DNA from: Varroa destructor
Lineage: Eukaryota; Arthropoda; Arachnida; Mesostigmata; Varroidae
NCBI RefSeq assembly: GCF_002443255.2
Contig: NW_019211456.1
Location: 25,289,061 to 25,353,060 of the forward strand
DNA length: 64,000 nucleotides
Direction: 5' to 3'
The position numbers and the translations under genes are program-made. Positions 10,931-25,433 of this stretch are shown here, one piece after another; within the stretch, counting starts at the first letter, position 1; every line of letters begins with the position of its first letter. Under the pieces are notes generated by a model. The model saw nothing but the letters and a program-made list of their open reading frames with translations. It was not told the origin of the DNA and did not search any database.

Positions 10931-13900
10931 TTGTAGACTTATGTTTTAAACAAACATATTTTCGATTAGTTGAGAGTCCGTCGAAGTGTTGCCATACACA
11001 TTTTACGATACTCGACATCGACATTTTCAAAAGTTTTAAACGTCATCGAAATAAACTTTGTCTTAAAAATAAGTCCTCCCGCTAATTTCATATCTGATTT
11101 GTCATTTGAATAAAGTACGTCGTGAATGATATGTTCGTTTTATCCTATTCCGCCTATAAATTTAAAGCACTTAATTAAGACTACAAAATGTCTGTCGTTT
11201 TCTTGTATCGGACAATTTTAATGCTTTCTCTTTTAATTTACCCTCGTCTGCTTTCTAGAGTAAAATAAAAAGCACAAATTCTTCCAACCTTTTCGCCTGG
11301 CCATTGGTTAACGTCTCTGAGCGAATCGTTTTGGCTACGTCTCATTATTTGCAGTCCGTGCTAGAGCTCAATGAAGACTCGTGGTTTCCCAAAGGCCAAG
11401 ACTATCCGCAATGAATCTCTCGCTGTTTGCGGACGGATAGAAGATTGGAATTTAATAGATTTTCTTACAAATCGCACCCAAAACACTGCTCGAAGCACAG
11501 AATACATTCTAGCTCGTTAAGCCTGCTCAAGTTTGCAAAAGCAAAATCATTCGGCCTTGTGGCCATATAGATTGGTTTTATCGAACGATCGGCGCCGGTT
11601 TAGATTGTGTGAAAAACTTACGCTAATACAAGTCGCGTAAACGCTGAGATTTTGTTGAAGCATAGAAAATTAATAACTAGTGTAATAATTGGCATATAGA
11701 TAACACGTTCATTAAAATAGTTTCCATGCTAAAACACGCTAGTTAAAGAAACAATACAAATAGACGTTGTTATCCTAGAATTCGCCCGTTCCAAACGTGA
11801 AGCTTCGTTTTTTTAGCGACATGAAACAGCTTTTGCTTAGTGTTGAAGCCTTATAGATTCATGTTTTCACCCCTGGCGATTACCTATATGATGAACTCAC
11901 TTCAAATCTCTGCTATAATAGCGGCTTAAGAAGGAAGACTCATTCATAATAGCCTATGCTTTGCCAAATACAGAAATTCGTAAATCTTCGCTTATCTATT
12001 AATGCTGCTCACACATTATACTGTCGGGATTGTTAGTTTCACTATTATGATAGGCGCCATTTACAAGCTGAAATCACTCTATGCATTTGCCATATGTAGT
12101 CACATGGGTAATTAGTACATTCGATCTATCTCTCACGAGAGAAATTACTTTCATCTATTCGGAGCATCGACTTTAAATTAAGTGATTCGGATGATAGTCA
12201 TCTAACTTGTCACCGTTCCATTTTTAGCCCCCCTCCCCCCCAACAGATAGCTAGTCATTAGCACGTACGTGGGTCCTTCATGTTAGTCTTGATAAGGTAC
12301 CGTGTGCCCTAAAAAAATAGACGTCAAGTTCTATACTGCTTTTCTCACACTTTCTAGGCAGAAGGGCACGAGTAGAAAAAACGAACCTCACAGGTCCATG
12401 AACTCAAGTTTTGTCCTTCGAAAAACGACAATCCTCGAACGGCATAGTTTTCCTTTGTTGGGACCGAAAACTTCAGTACCAATACTCTGTACAAAGCATC
12501 GGATACATTACCCATAGACAGGTCTGGCGAAACGTAACAGCCCGGTACGCTGATATTAAGAACGAGCTCAAATTTCCAGTACAAATGACTAGGACTATCT
12601 CCAAAATAAATCTGAAGAGCACTGCTACCCAATCGATTTACTGAAACAAACAATATGGCTAACAAGGATGACTACTTAAAGTGACGAAATTTTATGATGG
12701 CAAGTAAAGCTTAAAAGAGCAGAGAAAAGTGAGCGTGTTTGCGATACATAACACCATACTACTTACAGACAAATCAATTCAGATCAGTCAGTTTGTGAAC
12801 CTGTTGTGAAATGGAAAGATCCAAACTAATTTTAAGTATTACGTTACTTGATGAAATGGATATTTTTAGTTACCTCAAATATATGAAATTTACTGGCATT
12901 TGTTTTTTACCCTTAAAGCTCTGATCATCAAATCGTAGATATAGTGCCTTTTTATGTCATATCTATTAAGAATGTAATAAAAAACGAATAAACGTTTTTT
13001 AAATGTTTGTATTAATCCAATGGATCATTTGAATGCGAACTCCATCTATAGGCATTGAAACATTTATATTTGTGCCTGTACTACGCCTCTGTTATAGTCA
13101 GTATCAAAATTTATATTTATCATAGCAAACGTTAGTGTAGCAAAAGTATTGTTTAACTTTGTTTCTGTTCGACTAATGGATCATACCTCTGCAGCATTTA
13201 TTAGTCTTATATATATATAAAACATATCAGTAGTTGGCGCTATGTTAATATAAACTAGCGAGTTAATTCGGTGAAAAACAAAAATTGAGCTCAATAAGTT
13301 AAAAAAAAAATAATGATTCGATGATGTTGTGAGCTAGGTACTTAATGGATTTTTTTTTTATAATTAGGACCCAAATGGAGATTAGGACTTTGTTCAAAAT
13401 CGGTATCCGCTGCGCAAAAAGTAATACTCGTCTTCATGTTTTAAACTATTTAAAATGTCTTAAACCTAAGAAATAATTAAAATGAGATAACATCTTAGAG
13501 TGAACAGAAGCACCTTCTAGTATAAGTAATATAACAGATGTCTCCTCTAAAAGAACATTACCTTTTTCTTTTAAGAAAAAGTGCAAGCTACACAGTTTTT
13601 ACCCTAGTAACTTTCCTTCCATTTGCTCGATGGGTTTCATCAAGATTGAATATAACTTCAGCAATGGAGGAATTTTTGAGGCGAAGTTCATATCAGAGCA
13701 GAGCGATTACCGGCCAGCGTACTGGTCAAGTAAAATTGCTACACGTAAAAACAACCAGTATTTTACATAAATTGCAAAATTACAATAAAAAAATTACAAT
13801 AAAATCCGTAACCTTGGGTTTATTAACACCCAAAGATATGGAATGCTGACGTATGAGTAAACTTAGATGTTATCATCAAACCACTATACTATTCATTAAA

Positions 13901-16379
13901 ATCCCTGCGCTGTTTTAACTTTATATGAGCTGATTGCCTTTAGCACCGATCTGTCGCAGCAATTTGGCAACAGGAATGCATTTTCAGGCATGTACGTGCG
14001 GTATGCGAGAATTCTTCAAGGCCAACTTAAACGTGCATAGATCGGACGCCAAAACGGGTATTAGAATTTCGCAGCTGCATTCAACCACAAGATTATTTAT
14101 ACTGTTATATAGGTAAGCGTAATATTATTAATTACTATTAAAATTCATCAAAGTTGACATAAACTGATGTGATCAAAGGCAATCCCAGATTAATTATATT
14201 TAGTTCTGTAAATCGATCGGATCATGAATTACCATGCTGGGACATTGCATTCATTTATTGGACGGGTTCGTCTCACAACGCTCACATCCGTATCGCATAA
14301 GGGTAAGGGTGCGCTCATAATATGTCTGACTTAACGTCTGGTCTTCAAACAGTCCATATACACATATGTGTATATGTACATTTTTCAAATATTTGGCGTT
14401 TGAGAAAACTACTTAGATACACTTAAAATTGATAAAATCCTATTGATAAATTCCTTGTCTCAAGACCTATGCATTTAGAAAAACGAGAAACCTATCGAGA
14501 TTGGCCTTAATGACCGCTGTATTAATACGGCTTCCTGCGGGCAACAGTGAATCATATATACAAGGTTTTTTCTTTCAATCTAGGCCCAATTGTTGATCGC
14601 AATAAACGAAGGGAGACAAAAAGAAGCTGATTTGGAGAGATACGGCAGCCATTTGCTGTATTCAAAAACATCGCTTGACTAGTTAGCAATTTTTGCCTGA
14701 CTCATGTTCGGCCTAACTGTTTTAGATTTAAGGTTGCGCGGCAATAATAAAATTGAGTTGCTTTCAACGAATGTACTGAAAATTTCAAGCAAAAAGCGTT
14801 GAACAGGTCACCTGCGATTGACGGGCTTAAAATTGATGTTGATGACTGTTTCATAAGATGCCCCTCGAGCAATGTCACCTTCTTTTGAAGAGAAGTCGGG
14901 GCGAGTTAGTTACGTTAAGGTAATTCAGTTATTCGAAATGAACCTAACAGAGGAAGTTTGCTCGCCCGTATGGCTTGCCCTTGGCCAAATGGGTTAGAAA
15001 CAACTGTGCTTGTGTGTTATTAAATATAGACATGATATTTTTTCCTAATAAAAATCGCTATACGTTAAAGTATTACTGGCTCATAAAAATAATTAAATGC
15101 GCTTATTCGATTCGTTATTGGTTACCAACACTACTAAAAAGTCAAATTGAAAGAATGCTAGGCATCTTTTCCTTTGTCCAATGCAAACGTTTCCACGACG
15201 TCGATATTTGTCAACTTTGGCAAAAGGAGAATATATCGCTATATCTTAATCCTGTGAAAATAAGTAACGCAAATCTGATCTGTGGTCGTCAAGTTTTCTA
15301 GGCGTATCCGGATTAATCTAACCAAGGGTTGGTGTGGTGACAAGCGCAATTGAATAGCAAACTACAATTCATTACTTTATCTATAACAAGTGATTTCTAC
15401 GATCGGCTGAACAGTCATCGGGCTGATATATACCAGATACATGATGCAACAAAAAGACATCTCTGTATTTGACCGATATCTATTTAATTTATGGCCCAGC
15501 AAAACAGCCCGTTAATGCAAGCTTACAACTAACTCGTGAAGCTTGAAATAGTCAGTTTTTCAAAATATAAATGTATATCAGTTAGGTATAACTTTCAATA
15601 GGTTATCCGAGTTGTTTACACTTGCACATACATATAAAGGCTTATGATGGCTATGTTTTATGGATGTTATGCACAAGTTTTGACAATAAGAAACTTAATA
15701 CGAGCGATATATAGCCATCAGTCATAGTTGACTGTAACTTTTCCTTTAAGATCGATTATATCTTATTAAATAAACTTGTGGCATTAAGCTATTTATGATG
15801 AAAATGGTGATTGCTTAATCTTTATAAATTGATTTTCATTGTACAATTAGTGTGCTCAAAACTTTTTTCAGTCCTCGCACCGTCGCTCGGACTATAGAAG
15901 CAGCATCGTTTCCCGTCATTTTCATCCACAACAGCTGACAGAGGTATTCTCCATTTTCCAGTTTCTTTCCCGAGTGCATTTCGCAAGGTGGATATGCTTA
16001 AACCTCTCAATCTGTTTATAGTGCAATCGATTTATAAACATGCAACAAGGATGCTTTTATATTCTTCTCTGACAAATATGTTCAGTTTCTTACACTTAAT
16101 GATTTAACGCTCGTTACCTCTGGCGGAGCAATGCCTCATGCCGGCTGTTCGAGCTTTTTGTTTTTTTGCTAGATGTTTGTGGGATTCGATATACGCGCCG
16201 AAGCCTTCTTCTCTTCTCAAGTTTGTTCGTCCTTTCTCTCTCCCACTATTTTCCGTCTCCTGGTCTGTATCCTTTTGTCGGAGCAGGTGACCGCCGAAAC
16301 GTGCGTGGCGCTATCAGCTTGACTAAAAAGTCAACAGCTACTATCGCCTTACATTGATTAATTCGTTCACATAATTGTT
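10926..16379. other. No supported gene
   Basis: AT-rich DNA. A C-rich tract at 12229-12241 ends in caacag and looks like a splice acceptor, but all three frames after it close within a few codons. The palindrome at 14355 is the only structured element. Confidence 0.5.
14355..14376. repeat. Perfect 22-bp palindrome
   Basis: The 22 bases read the same on both strands: an 11-base arm catatacacat followed directly by its complement, with no spacer. The sequence is purine/pyrimidine-alternating. Confidence 0.9.
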
Positions 16380-17060
16380 CGTTCTTTTGCCTTGTTGCTG
16401 CTGCTTACAGCTGCAGTGGCTTCATTGTTGCTATTGTTATTGTCGCTATTGTCGGTCATTGTTGTTGTGGTCGCCCATGTGGTACTATTATGTCGTCTGC
16501 TAACGACCGTTTATTGGTGATTGGTTTATGTTCTATTAGCAAGTGGGCACACTCACTGCAGGGCACCATAATAAGTCGCGCAGACTATTACGCAGGGGAG
16601 ACTTACGTAGTAACGTTATTCATACGTCCGTGTGCGCGTGTATGTTATATACACTATTTTACCGCCCGGACCATCGCCGCCGCCGCCGCCGCTGCTGTTG
16701 CTACTGGCCAATGTCTTCGTAGAGGACAGCTGCAGAATCACCTGCTCTGGGTTATTGCTTCTGTTGAGGCTACAGCCGCTTTTCGTATTGCTGCGGCGGA
16801 TGGTATTACTGCACTTTACTGACGTCGTTTTCTTCCATTGCGCGGCGTTATTTACTTCAGGGCGACAGCGACTGTTGCTGTGTTTCGTGCGTCATGTCTT
16901 TCTGTTCGATGGCCTTTCGATGCTGAAGCCACAGCAACTGACAGAAACAGGAAACTAAGCAGGCTGCAGCGGCCGCGACGTTCAAAACCCATGTTCCATC
17001 GAAGCTATTGTTGTAAAAAAGCAGCAGTAACAATCAACGATCGGCACAGAGGTGAAGGTT
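16380..17060. other. Trinucleotide-rich island (TTG/TGC/CCG/CTG)
   Basis: Degenerate runs of TTG, TGC, CCG and GCT give long overlapping frames of Leu, Pro, Ala or Ser on the plus strand. The residue runs differ by frame, as expected from repeat DNA rather than selection on a protein. Nothing here is called coding. Confidence 0.55.
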
Positions 17061-20000
17061 GACTTCGCCACGAAGTAGCTGGTCGTGCTGTTTAGCTGTG
17101 TATAGGCAAACAGACGGACGTTATATGAAAAGATACGATGTTCCCTTTATCAGTCCACATACGCGTTGTGGCAATAATGCTGCTGAGGCTATTGATGCAG
17201 CTAGCTTAATTTAGAAATACTGTGTTGTGGGCTGGGTCAGTTGGTTCAGTATTGCCTCATTAGTGGATGGGATATTGATTGTGAGCGTCCGCCCAAAACC
17301 GTGACAATCGGTGAATTCGTTGAGAGCACACCTTGGCACTTCGCTACTGTTGCTGCTATGCTGGATAGGTAGTTAGCCCCACCAGGCATCATCAGGAGCG
17401 CCAACAGTTGCAACAGACGCCAAGAACAGGCGGCAAAAAAGAGGCAAAGCTGAGCTTCTACCCTTTGAAGTGATACATTTGTACGTTAAAGAACAACGGA
17501 AAATGCTCACACGTCCGTTGTGATCTTCGACATGATCTTCACCAGTTCGTGTCGATACTGTTGCCGCTATGACCGACACATCTTGAAGTCCGCTGCCATC
17601 AGGGGTGCTCGATAGAATCGCTTTTTCCTCTATCATCTTCGTACATTGCCAAATGTACAATGTGCTAGGGGAAAAAAATGTTTGCTGATTTCACTTCTTT
17701 GTGTAGCCGTTATTTTTCTTCACTGTCCGCACAGACAGACAATGTCGAATAACGCACCTGTAGACCCCTTCCCCCCTACCCCCACCCTATAACGCCGATA
17801 GTTGTTGCTGCTTTGCTCGTGCACGGTGACGCTCATGGCCATGTGTCCACAGTACCTCAGCTAGACGGGTGGGTTCGACGTCTGTGTAGGTCCAATCAGC
17901 ACGACGCGACTTTGAGGAGACCCTGAGAATACTCCCGGATGAACGTGCTCTCATCCGAAATATACAGGGAATTGTCAAATAGTCTCTTTCACATGACGAT
18001 ATGAGAAAGGAAAACGGATACCATCAACCTATACAAAGTCTTCTTTACCACGTTCATTTAGACTTAGCCAATGATCAGTCGACTAAATACCTACATGCCT
18101 GTTTGAATAGCACATATAACAGTTGTTGATGGCTGTTGTTACCCGAGTGGCAAGAATACCCGCTTTACTTTCCCCAAATTTACCTTTTATGTGCTCGTCT
18201 GCGGCAAGCAAATGGACTTCGATTGTGTAACGATCGATCCGTAGGATTTGTTCTATAAAAAAAAAAAAAGATACTTCCTATTTTGTCAGATCCTGTCGTG
18301 AGAACATCCATTCGTAGCGACTCCATGCACTCAAGGCATTGCCATGCAATACACAACGCTTAGCTTTTAAGATCGTAGTCTGTATATCTGTTACCTGTTC
18401 ATCGCAGTCCGTATTATACGAGTGATTTATAGTATATTAATTATGATGTCGTGTAACGATTTTGTGCAGCGATTTAAATCCGCTAAGTTTAGACAGCATA
18501 TAAAGCTTGCCTGGCATATACATGTTACAAAAGCAATAGAACGATAGCTTTTTTTTTGTAGTGCATTTTACGGCTACATAAATATGCGGTAACTGCTGAT
18601 CTTGAATGAACAAATGCAGAGTGATAAGCGCTGGACTAGACTTGTATCGCTGTTGTGAACAATTTACTATCGGTTTCTTTACGATCGGTATGGCGGTGCG
18701 GTCGTGCCGATGCCATCTTCTTCAATGGGTATTTCCTTCACGTGGAACCCAACTAAAAGTATATAAAACTCTAGAAAGTCATATATAGGTTACATCGTGC
18801 ATTGATTGTATACAAACCTAAAACTATTGAATAATTTGAATGTGATACAACACGACAGTGAAATCGGATTATTTCTTTCGATTTTCTTTTTGAAAACCTT
18901 ATATAGAGGCTTCATAAATCTATCGTTTGAACTGATCATTACTTTTCAAACGCAGGGTCCACTGTTATTCTGCTAAGGTTTTCACATCATCTATCGCAAA
19001 TAAATAGAAAAGTCAACACCAACAGAATTACTAAGCAAATGGTTATGAAAACTTCTCTATACCTTAAATAGATGCTCCTACATGGATTTTAAGGGGTTTA
19101 TTTTTTTTTCGAGGCTGCCCAACAATCAACTCTGAAGGCTGACTGCCGGCAATTTGCTCACATGTCACCATGTTGACGATCCGTGGTACCCCAAATGGCC
19201 ACAATTCCCGGGGCGTGGTACCGTACCTATCTGGGCTTGGGCTGTGCCACCCCTTCGATTGACGTTTTCGCTCAACATTGAGGGGCAAACACCGACCACT
19301 AATAATAAATGAATTTACTATAGAAATAAACGATAGATGAATCAAGCATGTTGATCGTCGATCCAAAAAAGGAAATTTGAAGAATTTCCCGGGCGTGTCT
19401 GGACCGGTAGAGGCGTGGGCCAATTGTAGCACACCTACCTTCAACCTACTTTAGGCTTCTTCGTCGGTTGCAGTGAGAAAAGTCTTGTCTGTCATGGCCG
19501 ATGTCTAGGCCAACTATACATACAAAAGTTAACGAAGCGTGCCTTATAGAGACTAGTACACTGAGTGAAGACAGGAGATTTGGCTATTCTATTGTTGCAG
19601 CCACCGTAGGTAAACTAAAACGTCTTCGCATTCAAGATATTCTGGGTGGGTTAAGTCTAGCAAGTTCTATCACTAGGCTTCGCAGCAATGCTAGTTAGCT
19701 CAAAATGTTCTGTGAGTAACAATATTTATGCGTCAAATTCTCTCTCAAACTAAATCAGATAAAATTTCATGGGTGGGAAATATGTCGTCGATCAAAGTTG
19801 CAATGTACACCTGTGTGTCCATATAAGCTATGCGAGCACTCACATTTGCGGATCGGGCACGTCTAGGTCTTGAAACTCCGTTCTTAACATCTCAAGAAGA
19901 CGACGGATAAGAACGAAATCTATTGAGTCACTTAGATAGTTCTTTATGGCGTGTATAGTTAGCATACCTTACGCTCAAATCAAAACATCTTTGTGGCCTG

Positions 20001-23000
20001 AATTCTCGAAAGTATAGAGCGATTTCTTGGTGGAATTATAGTACACAAGTATAAATATGAATGAATATAAATTTGTATTTTTTAAGAAAGGCTATTTCTG
20101 TCTGAAAGTATAACACTATATTTACAATGCCAGTAGGCAATGCACAAAAATATACATATATTGACAATATCTTGCCTATTCAATATTCGTTATAGGTAAC
20201 TAAACCCATATATATATATTTCGCAGCTCGATAGGCACTGCTGTTAATAAAAAGATCAAAAATAGGTTTACTTCTATGGTGAGATTTCTGCGAAATCTTA
20301 TCGGCGCAGCAGAGAAATTCAGCGCATAACCAAGATATTATATCCATCAAGATCATTAAAAATACATCAGTATTAGTGTTTTTACAGGTGCATACTGGCA
20401 AGAAAAAACACTAGCAGAAGAGCAAAAATCGCTATAGGCAATTATCGTTAATATCATCCACTGCTGTGACAGCGACTTTCCATCTTCTGTTAAATCTTGG
20501 TACCGTTGCTGTCGCCGCCTCGGCTGACTTCTTCAGCTTCTGTAGTCGCCGATGGGGCTTAGCCTTCGTTTGCCTTTGTATCAATGCTTACTGTATCAGC
20601 TGGCTCCACCGCGGCTTTTTATGAAGAAGCAATTAGCTTTATTTAAGAGAGGGAGATAGAACCGACTGAATGTGCGCAACCAAGCGATACTTCGACAAGT
20701 CTGATTCATGGACTTTTCAACTACAAACAGATACAATCGAGTGAGCAGCATCGCGGGCACCTCCTGCCTTCTAAGGAGTCCGCACTACCCATGCGAAAAT
20801 GCAGAGGGCGATGCTGGGCCTCTACCTAACAGGGCTAGCACCAACAACTGAGAGAGGCCGTGGATTCGAAGTACAACGCAAGCGCAAAAAGGTGCGTACT
20901 ACCGCACTGCTTCCGCGTACATTTCGTGCCATTTCGACGGGAGCCGGCAAACATCGGCGCTGACCGTTTTTGGCGACGGATGGTCGATACTGACGACGAG
21001 TGCCTTTACGATACCGGGACATGTCACGGAGATTTCACCTTGGCGAAGTTTTTATGCTCGCACTTCGCCACTACGAAGATCTGGTTATGCGTTTTTCCTC
21101 GTGGCGCAAACGCAGCGCGGCGCGACTTCACAGGCTGAGGACGCTTAGTCGAAACCAAGAGATGTATAGGAGAAAAAGATTCTTAACGGAATCGCCCAAA
21201 GTGAGTGAGCGAGATCAAAGCTGCACGACCGCTATCTGGACCGCCAACAACCGCTGGTTGTTGGCTTTTAATTATTTCATAACATCGTGAATAGGTGAGG
21301 CTTTTGACTTTGGTACGGAACCTGTGTAACTCCTAATTTGTTGAAAACAATAACAACAATGACGTTTCTTCGATTCTTTGGAGGGCACATGGGCACCTTC
21401 ATTGCTTGTGACTGTAGGGCAAGGCACCTACGAACAAGCTAGCAACGACGTTGGGGCTTATCGAATGCTGAGTGGCTCTTTCTCACCATTTCATGTTAAT
21501 CTACTGCTGCGTTTTTGAAGATTTGTTGCCGTCGGGAATAGCGGCATCCTTTGTCGTTAATGCGAGTATCGTCCGGCAATGAACGGTTAAATGTAAACAT
21601 GTTACTAATTGGTCCGGATTATTCAAGAGGCGGTCATTAGATAGAAGTGAGGTTATGCGTTAGTTGTCTATTGTGAGAAACTTTCAAAATATGAAATGTG
21701 GTTACGGTGTCTAATAGATGTATTTTTAATATTATAATTAGAAATAGTTACTTGCATGTATTGTTATGTTAAATAATGTGAATATAAACACAAGCGCCCA
21801 TTAGTTAGTCCAAAAACCTAAAAAAAAATTGGTGAGAGACATGTAGTATACTATCAATAACAAACATTTACGTCGAAGCAATGTTAGAAGTTGGCTCTAC
21901 TTAAGATTTACATATCGTTCGCTAAAATTAGAAATACTAGACTAGTGACTTTACGCTCGAACATGTAGCAGCTGACTTTTTTGTAAAGTGAGCACTTTGA
22001 AGCAATAGGACAGCATACTATCCACCTGCACAGTTCACCAAATCCGCCATCTGTTTTTTATCATTTTTCAGACATGAAACACACAAAGAACTGGATGTAT
22101 TAGTTGTGTGCCACGTGGAGGCCTGATTTTTCCTTCTTGGAGCGATTCGTTTTGTCTTTCTCTAAGTTCAATCATTCATCGAAATCATCGTGTGCCAGGA
22201 ACGCTCGTAGGTAGATGTCGGTATCAATGTAAGGCGGGCATATTTGAACGTCCCGTTTGTACTTACTAACATGAAGTTAAAACTGGCAGCTAATCTTAAT
22301 CCTCCTGCCTTAGCTACCGCATCCACCATTATCGCGACCGTTTGAATAGCCCGTTCACGCCAACTCACTATAAAATAATAGTCGTAATAGTTATCAATAA
22401 AACATCTCGGCTAGACGTACTAGAGGTGTAGACCCACGGACCTCAAAGCCATCTTCCGAAATAAGAAATTATGTTACGTTGAAGGATTTAACTGGTAACA
22501 ATTTCAATATGTAATGGACACTGGTAGACGGCAGTAGAAATTACGGCATTGTCGAGCACCTTTCCGTGTTTTGACCAACTAGTCCTAATGTTTTCAGATT
22601 CCGCGCATTTCAAGCATAATCTCTAAGAGTATTCAAGTATGGCTCGCTTCATACTCGCGCTTACGTTGCCTCCGTACGTTTGTCGGGTAATACATAATTC
22701 TTTTACGTATTTGTAAGTTTATACTAGATATTTTTTATGCACTCTAGCCCTCAGATATGTCGAAACTCTAATTACGGACCCGACTTAATTGCTAATAAGT
22801 AATCAGCAAATGTCTTATATAGGTAGAAAAGCAAACTTCACTACACTCACGTAAGGTTTGTCTCGACAATATTAGTAATATTTGGCACACATGTATGTAC
22901 GAATACGTACGAGTCTTAGCAGAGATCTTTTTGCGCTAGTGCGTGCTCAGTCTCGTATACTTACGAAGAGATACTTCGAGCTCACCCTGAATGATCCGTG

Positions 23001-25052
23001 GAATAGCCGCATTCGTGTACATAACATTGGAAGGAGCTCCAATCTTCAAGTATGTTGGCTGTGTCTTGTGTCTACAAGGCGCCTGGTTTATAAAAATAGA
23101 GTAATCCGTTCTTGAGGATACGTCAGTTGTGAGTAGCGTAGGAGGCCTTTTGCAGGTGATTTATTATCCTCTAGACATATTGTATTTTTCTTCGTCGTAG
23201 GTATAAGGAAAAAAACTGCTAACAGCTTATCCTTAATTATATGAATCTACAAAAGCCCCGTGGGACACTGAGGAGAAGCATAAGGTATAAGTATAGAAGG
23301 TATACCCTTAAATAACCTCTAAACGAAATTAGTCGTAGTGTCTGTCCGCTTTGATTATGTATTTTTACACAATGCTGATAAAGGCATAACAATAATAATA
23401 ATAGTAATAGAAGTGATAATAATAAGCTTAATATGTCTGAAGGGAAACCTATTTCGCGTCAATCATTGTGGATCGGGTAGACTTCTGTGTCTGGGTAACG
23501 CCCACCTGTGCGAGCGCTGTTCCGACGTATATCTGCAGCTATCCATATGATCATTTCGCTGCTCATACCTTGCAATATATGCCTGTAACATGTCTGTTCA
23601 GGCCGGCGTCTGAACAAGTATATCTTCATGTGTAGAGCACAAACATACACATATCTACAGACATGAAAAGAGTCCGCCAAAGACGCTTCGTCATTGCCAG
23701 GTAGTCATTGCTGATCGCCCACCTAGGTAATTTACTTGTCTTCAGGGCAATTTTTCTAATTGCCTGATCTCTAATTGTCTCTATGGTGTACCACGAAATA
23801 ATCCACAGGCACGATTGCCTTACAGTGGTAAGCCAGACGATTATTGTATATGAAATATCCTGCGTTTACCTGTATGAGTTGTTCACACAATCCTTTTTGT
23901 AGGGTGATCAAGCAGTGAAGTAACGTCTCAGCCTTGGTGATGATTTATCTCATGCTGATATATACGTTCATAACCTCTTTCTCATTAAAACAACACAATT
24001 ACAGATTAAACTCGCTAGTATAGCCTCTAGATATTTGTCGGTACCACGTCCCCTTATGTATGCGCGAGGCGCATATTCACTATGTTAAAGGATGCCGGGC
24101 CAAACGGACGAATAATCGGATAAAGCCGTCTGACTTATTTTCGAGCAGCGGCTGATTTAGAACCTGCTTCGCCCGCGCTAATTTTCCAAACGATTTGTCC
24201 GAGCGTCAAGTTCGAGAAGGCGGCGCTAGATGAGACAGACTTTTAAGTGAGCTCGATATGTCAAGACTTTCAGAAGACAATCAAGTTATCTTGTCCAAGT
24301 CTTCAGTGCTTCTCTTCTCTCTCTCCCTCTGCTCTCCCGCCTTGCCATTTACTTGCCGTGGTCCTCTCAATCATTTTTCCTGTCGATTGCTGTTCCATCA
24401 CAACAGAAAGTAATCTTGTGTTGTTTCTTGCTTCCCGTAGATGAACGGTGGCGCGCTTACTATTGGGTGTCCCGCAGGGTTAGGAGAAATCGAGATGGTA
24501 CTCCACATTGGCGCTATCGGCGCCACCGTCGCCGACGGGGCAACTGGCGCCCTTAGTGAAGAAGGATAAAAAATGTTACTAAGCTAGGGACGGCTGGTTT
24601 AGCAGGAGAAAACGCGATCCGAAGACTGCAAAATCGACTGCGTACGACAGGCTAGTATCCACTGCCGGCAGACGTCTGGGGCTTCGATGGCACGCTTTCA
24701 ATCGATAGAGGAAAGGCTGTCGACGCCGGCGCGTGCGTGTTTGAGTGTATGTAGGACCAATGTGAGGAGGTCTTACGCTTATTGTCGGTAAGTAAACGAT
24801 AGGTAACATGGCCGCACAGGACCGCACCTAAAGCAGTGTAGATCTATTGAACAAATGCTAGCATCAAATCAAAAACACAAGAAGAGGAACCGTAACAGCA
24901 ATAGACGCAAGCAATGAAAAAGTCGAGGGGCAAGAAATCTAATGGGAAAATTGAAGATCAGAAATGTATATACCTAGACATTCGACTAGGTGCCGGTGAT
25001 CAGACAAACGTCGGCAGACAGATCGGTCAGACGAGCGCCGATGGCCGAAACT
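17061..25052. other. No supported gene
   Basis: GC-richer patches near 17.4-17.9, 20.5-21.2 and 24.2-24.8 kb alternate with AT-rich DNA. Several frames of 90-126 codons occur (for example minus 17373-17660 and 19064-19444), but neither ends at a clear splice site nor shows a domain. Confidence 0.45.
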
Positions 25053-25433
25053 TCAGCTTTGGTTTTCTGCTTTAGCTGGGGCTGAGTTTGCTAATGTTGG
25101 TTCTCTTATATCGCGATCTGCACGACTTTTGCTTTCGCTGTCATTTCTGTGGCCACGGCAGCGGAACCGGTGTTGAGAAACAGTGAAGTACGCAGAGTTT
25201 CTTCCCATTTTAGCGCTTAGTTTTGTTTGAAGTTCCGTCGAACGACATGAGCTCGATGTCATGTAATCGCTCCCTTCTCCAGTGTTTACTGATGATCCGG
25301 GCCCCTCATCGTCATCTGCGACAATGCGCCTTCCTTTATTAACGTTTTTGTCATCTCCAGTCGAGATGCGGGGATTTTTCCGACCGATCGTTGTTTTGGC
25401 GGCACTTATATATGGGAGTTGATGGATATTCAT
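25053..25433 (-). CDS. Open frame for a hydrophilic, disordered peptide
   Basis: This frame has 126 codons from ATG to TGA on the minus strand. It is rich in Ser, Asp, Glu, Arg and Lys (DDKNVNKGRRIVADDDEGPG; NDSESKSRADRDIREP) and lacks hydrophobic segments, so it would be mostly disordered. The length alone is within what chance allows in this window. Its charged composition is the only point in favour. No convincing splice sites flank it and no domain is visible. Confidence 0.18.
   Translation of the reverse strand: MNIHQLPYISAAKTTIGRKNPRISTGDDKNVNKGRRIVADDDEGPGSSVNTGEGSDYMTSSSCRSTELQTKLSAKMGRNSAYFTVSQHRFRCRGHRNDSESKSRADRDIREPTLANSAPAKAENQS

Noticed and set aside
10795..11085. Open frames on both strands across the TC/TA repeat
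   Set aside because: They are translations of the microsatellite and its flanks, not genes.
12229..12246. Very strong-looking splice acceptor (C-rich tract then caacag)
   Set aside because: All three plus-strand frames close within a few codons after it, so it cannot begin an ordinary coding exon.
16632..16958. 108-codon plus-strand frame rich in Pro and Leu
   Set aside because: The residue runs come directly from CCG, CTG and TTG repeats, and overlapping frames give equally long runs.
17860..17900. gggttcgac word resembling a tRNA T arm
   Set aside because: There is no A-box-like D arm or pairing acceptor stem at the right distance. Similar T-arm-like words near 35.88 and 56.33 kb failed the same test.
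19064..19444. 126-codon minus-strand frame over a GC-richer patch
   Set aside because: Two plus-strand frames are also partly open here, residues match no family I know, and the start overlaps a donor-like gtaggt. I also considered a structured RNA but found no known snRNA pattern.
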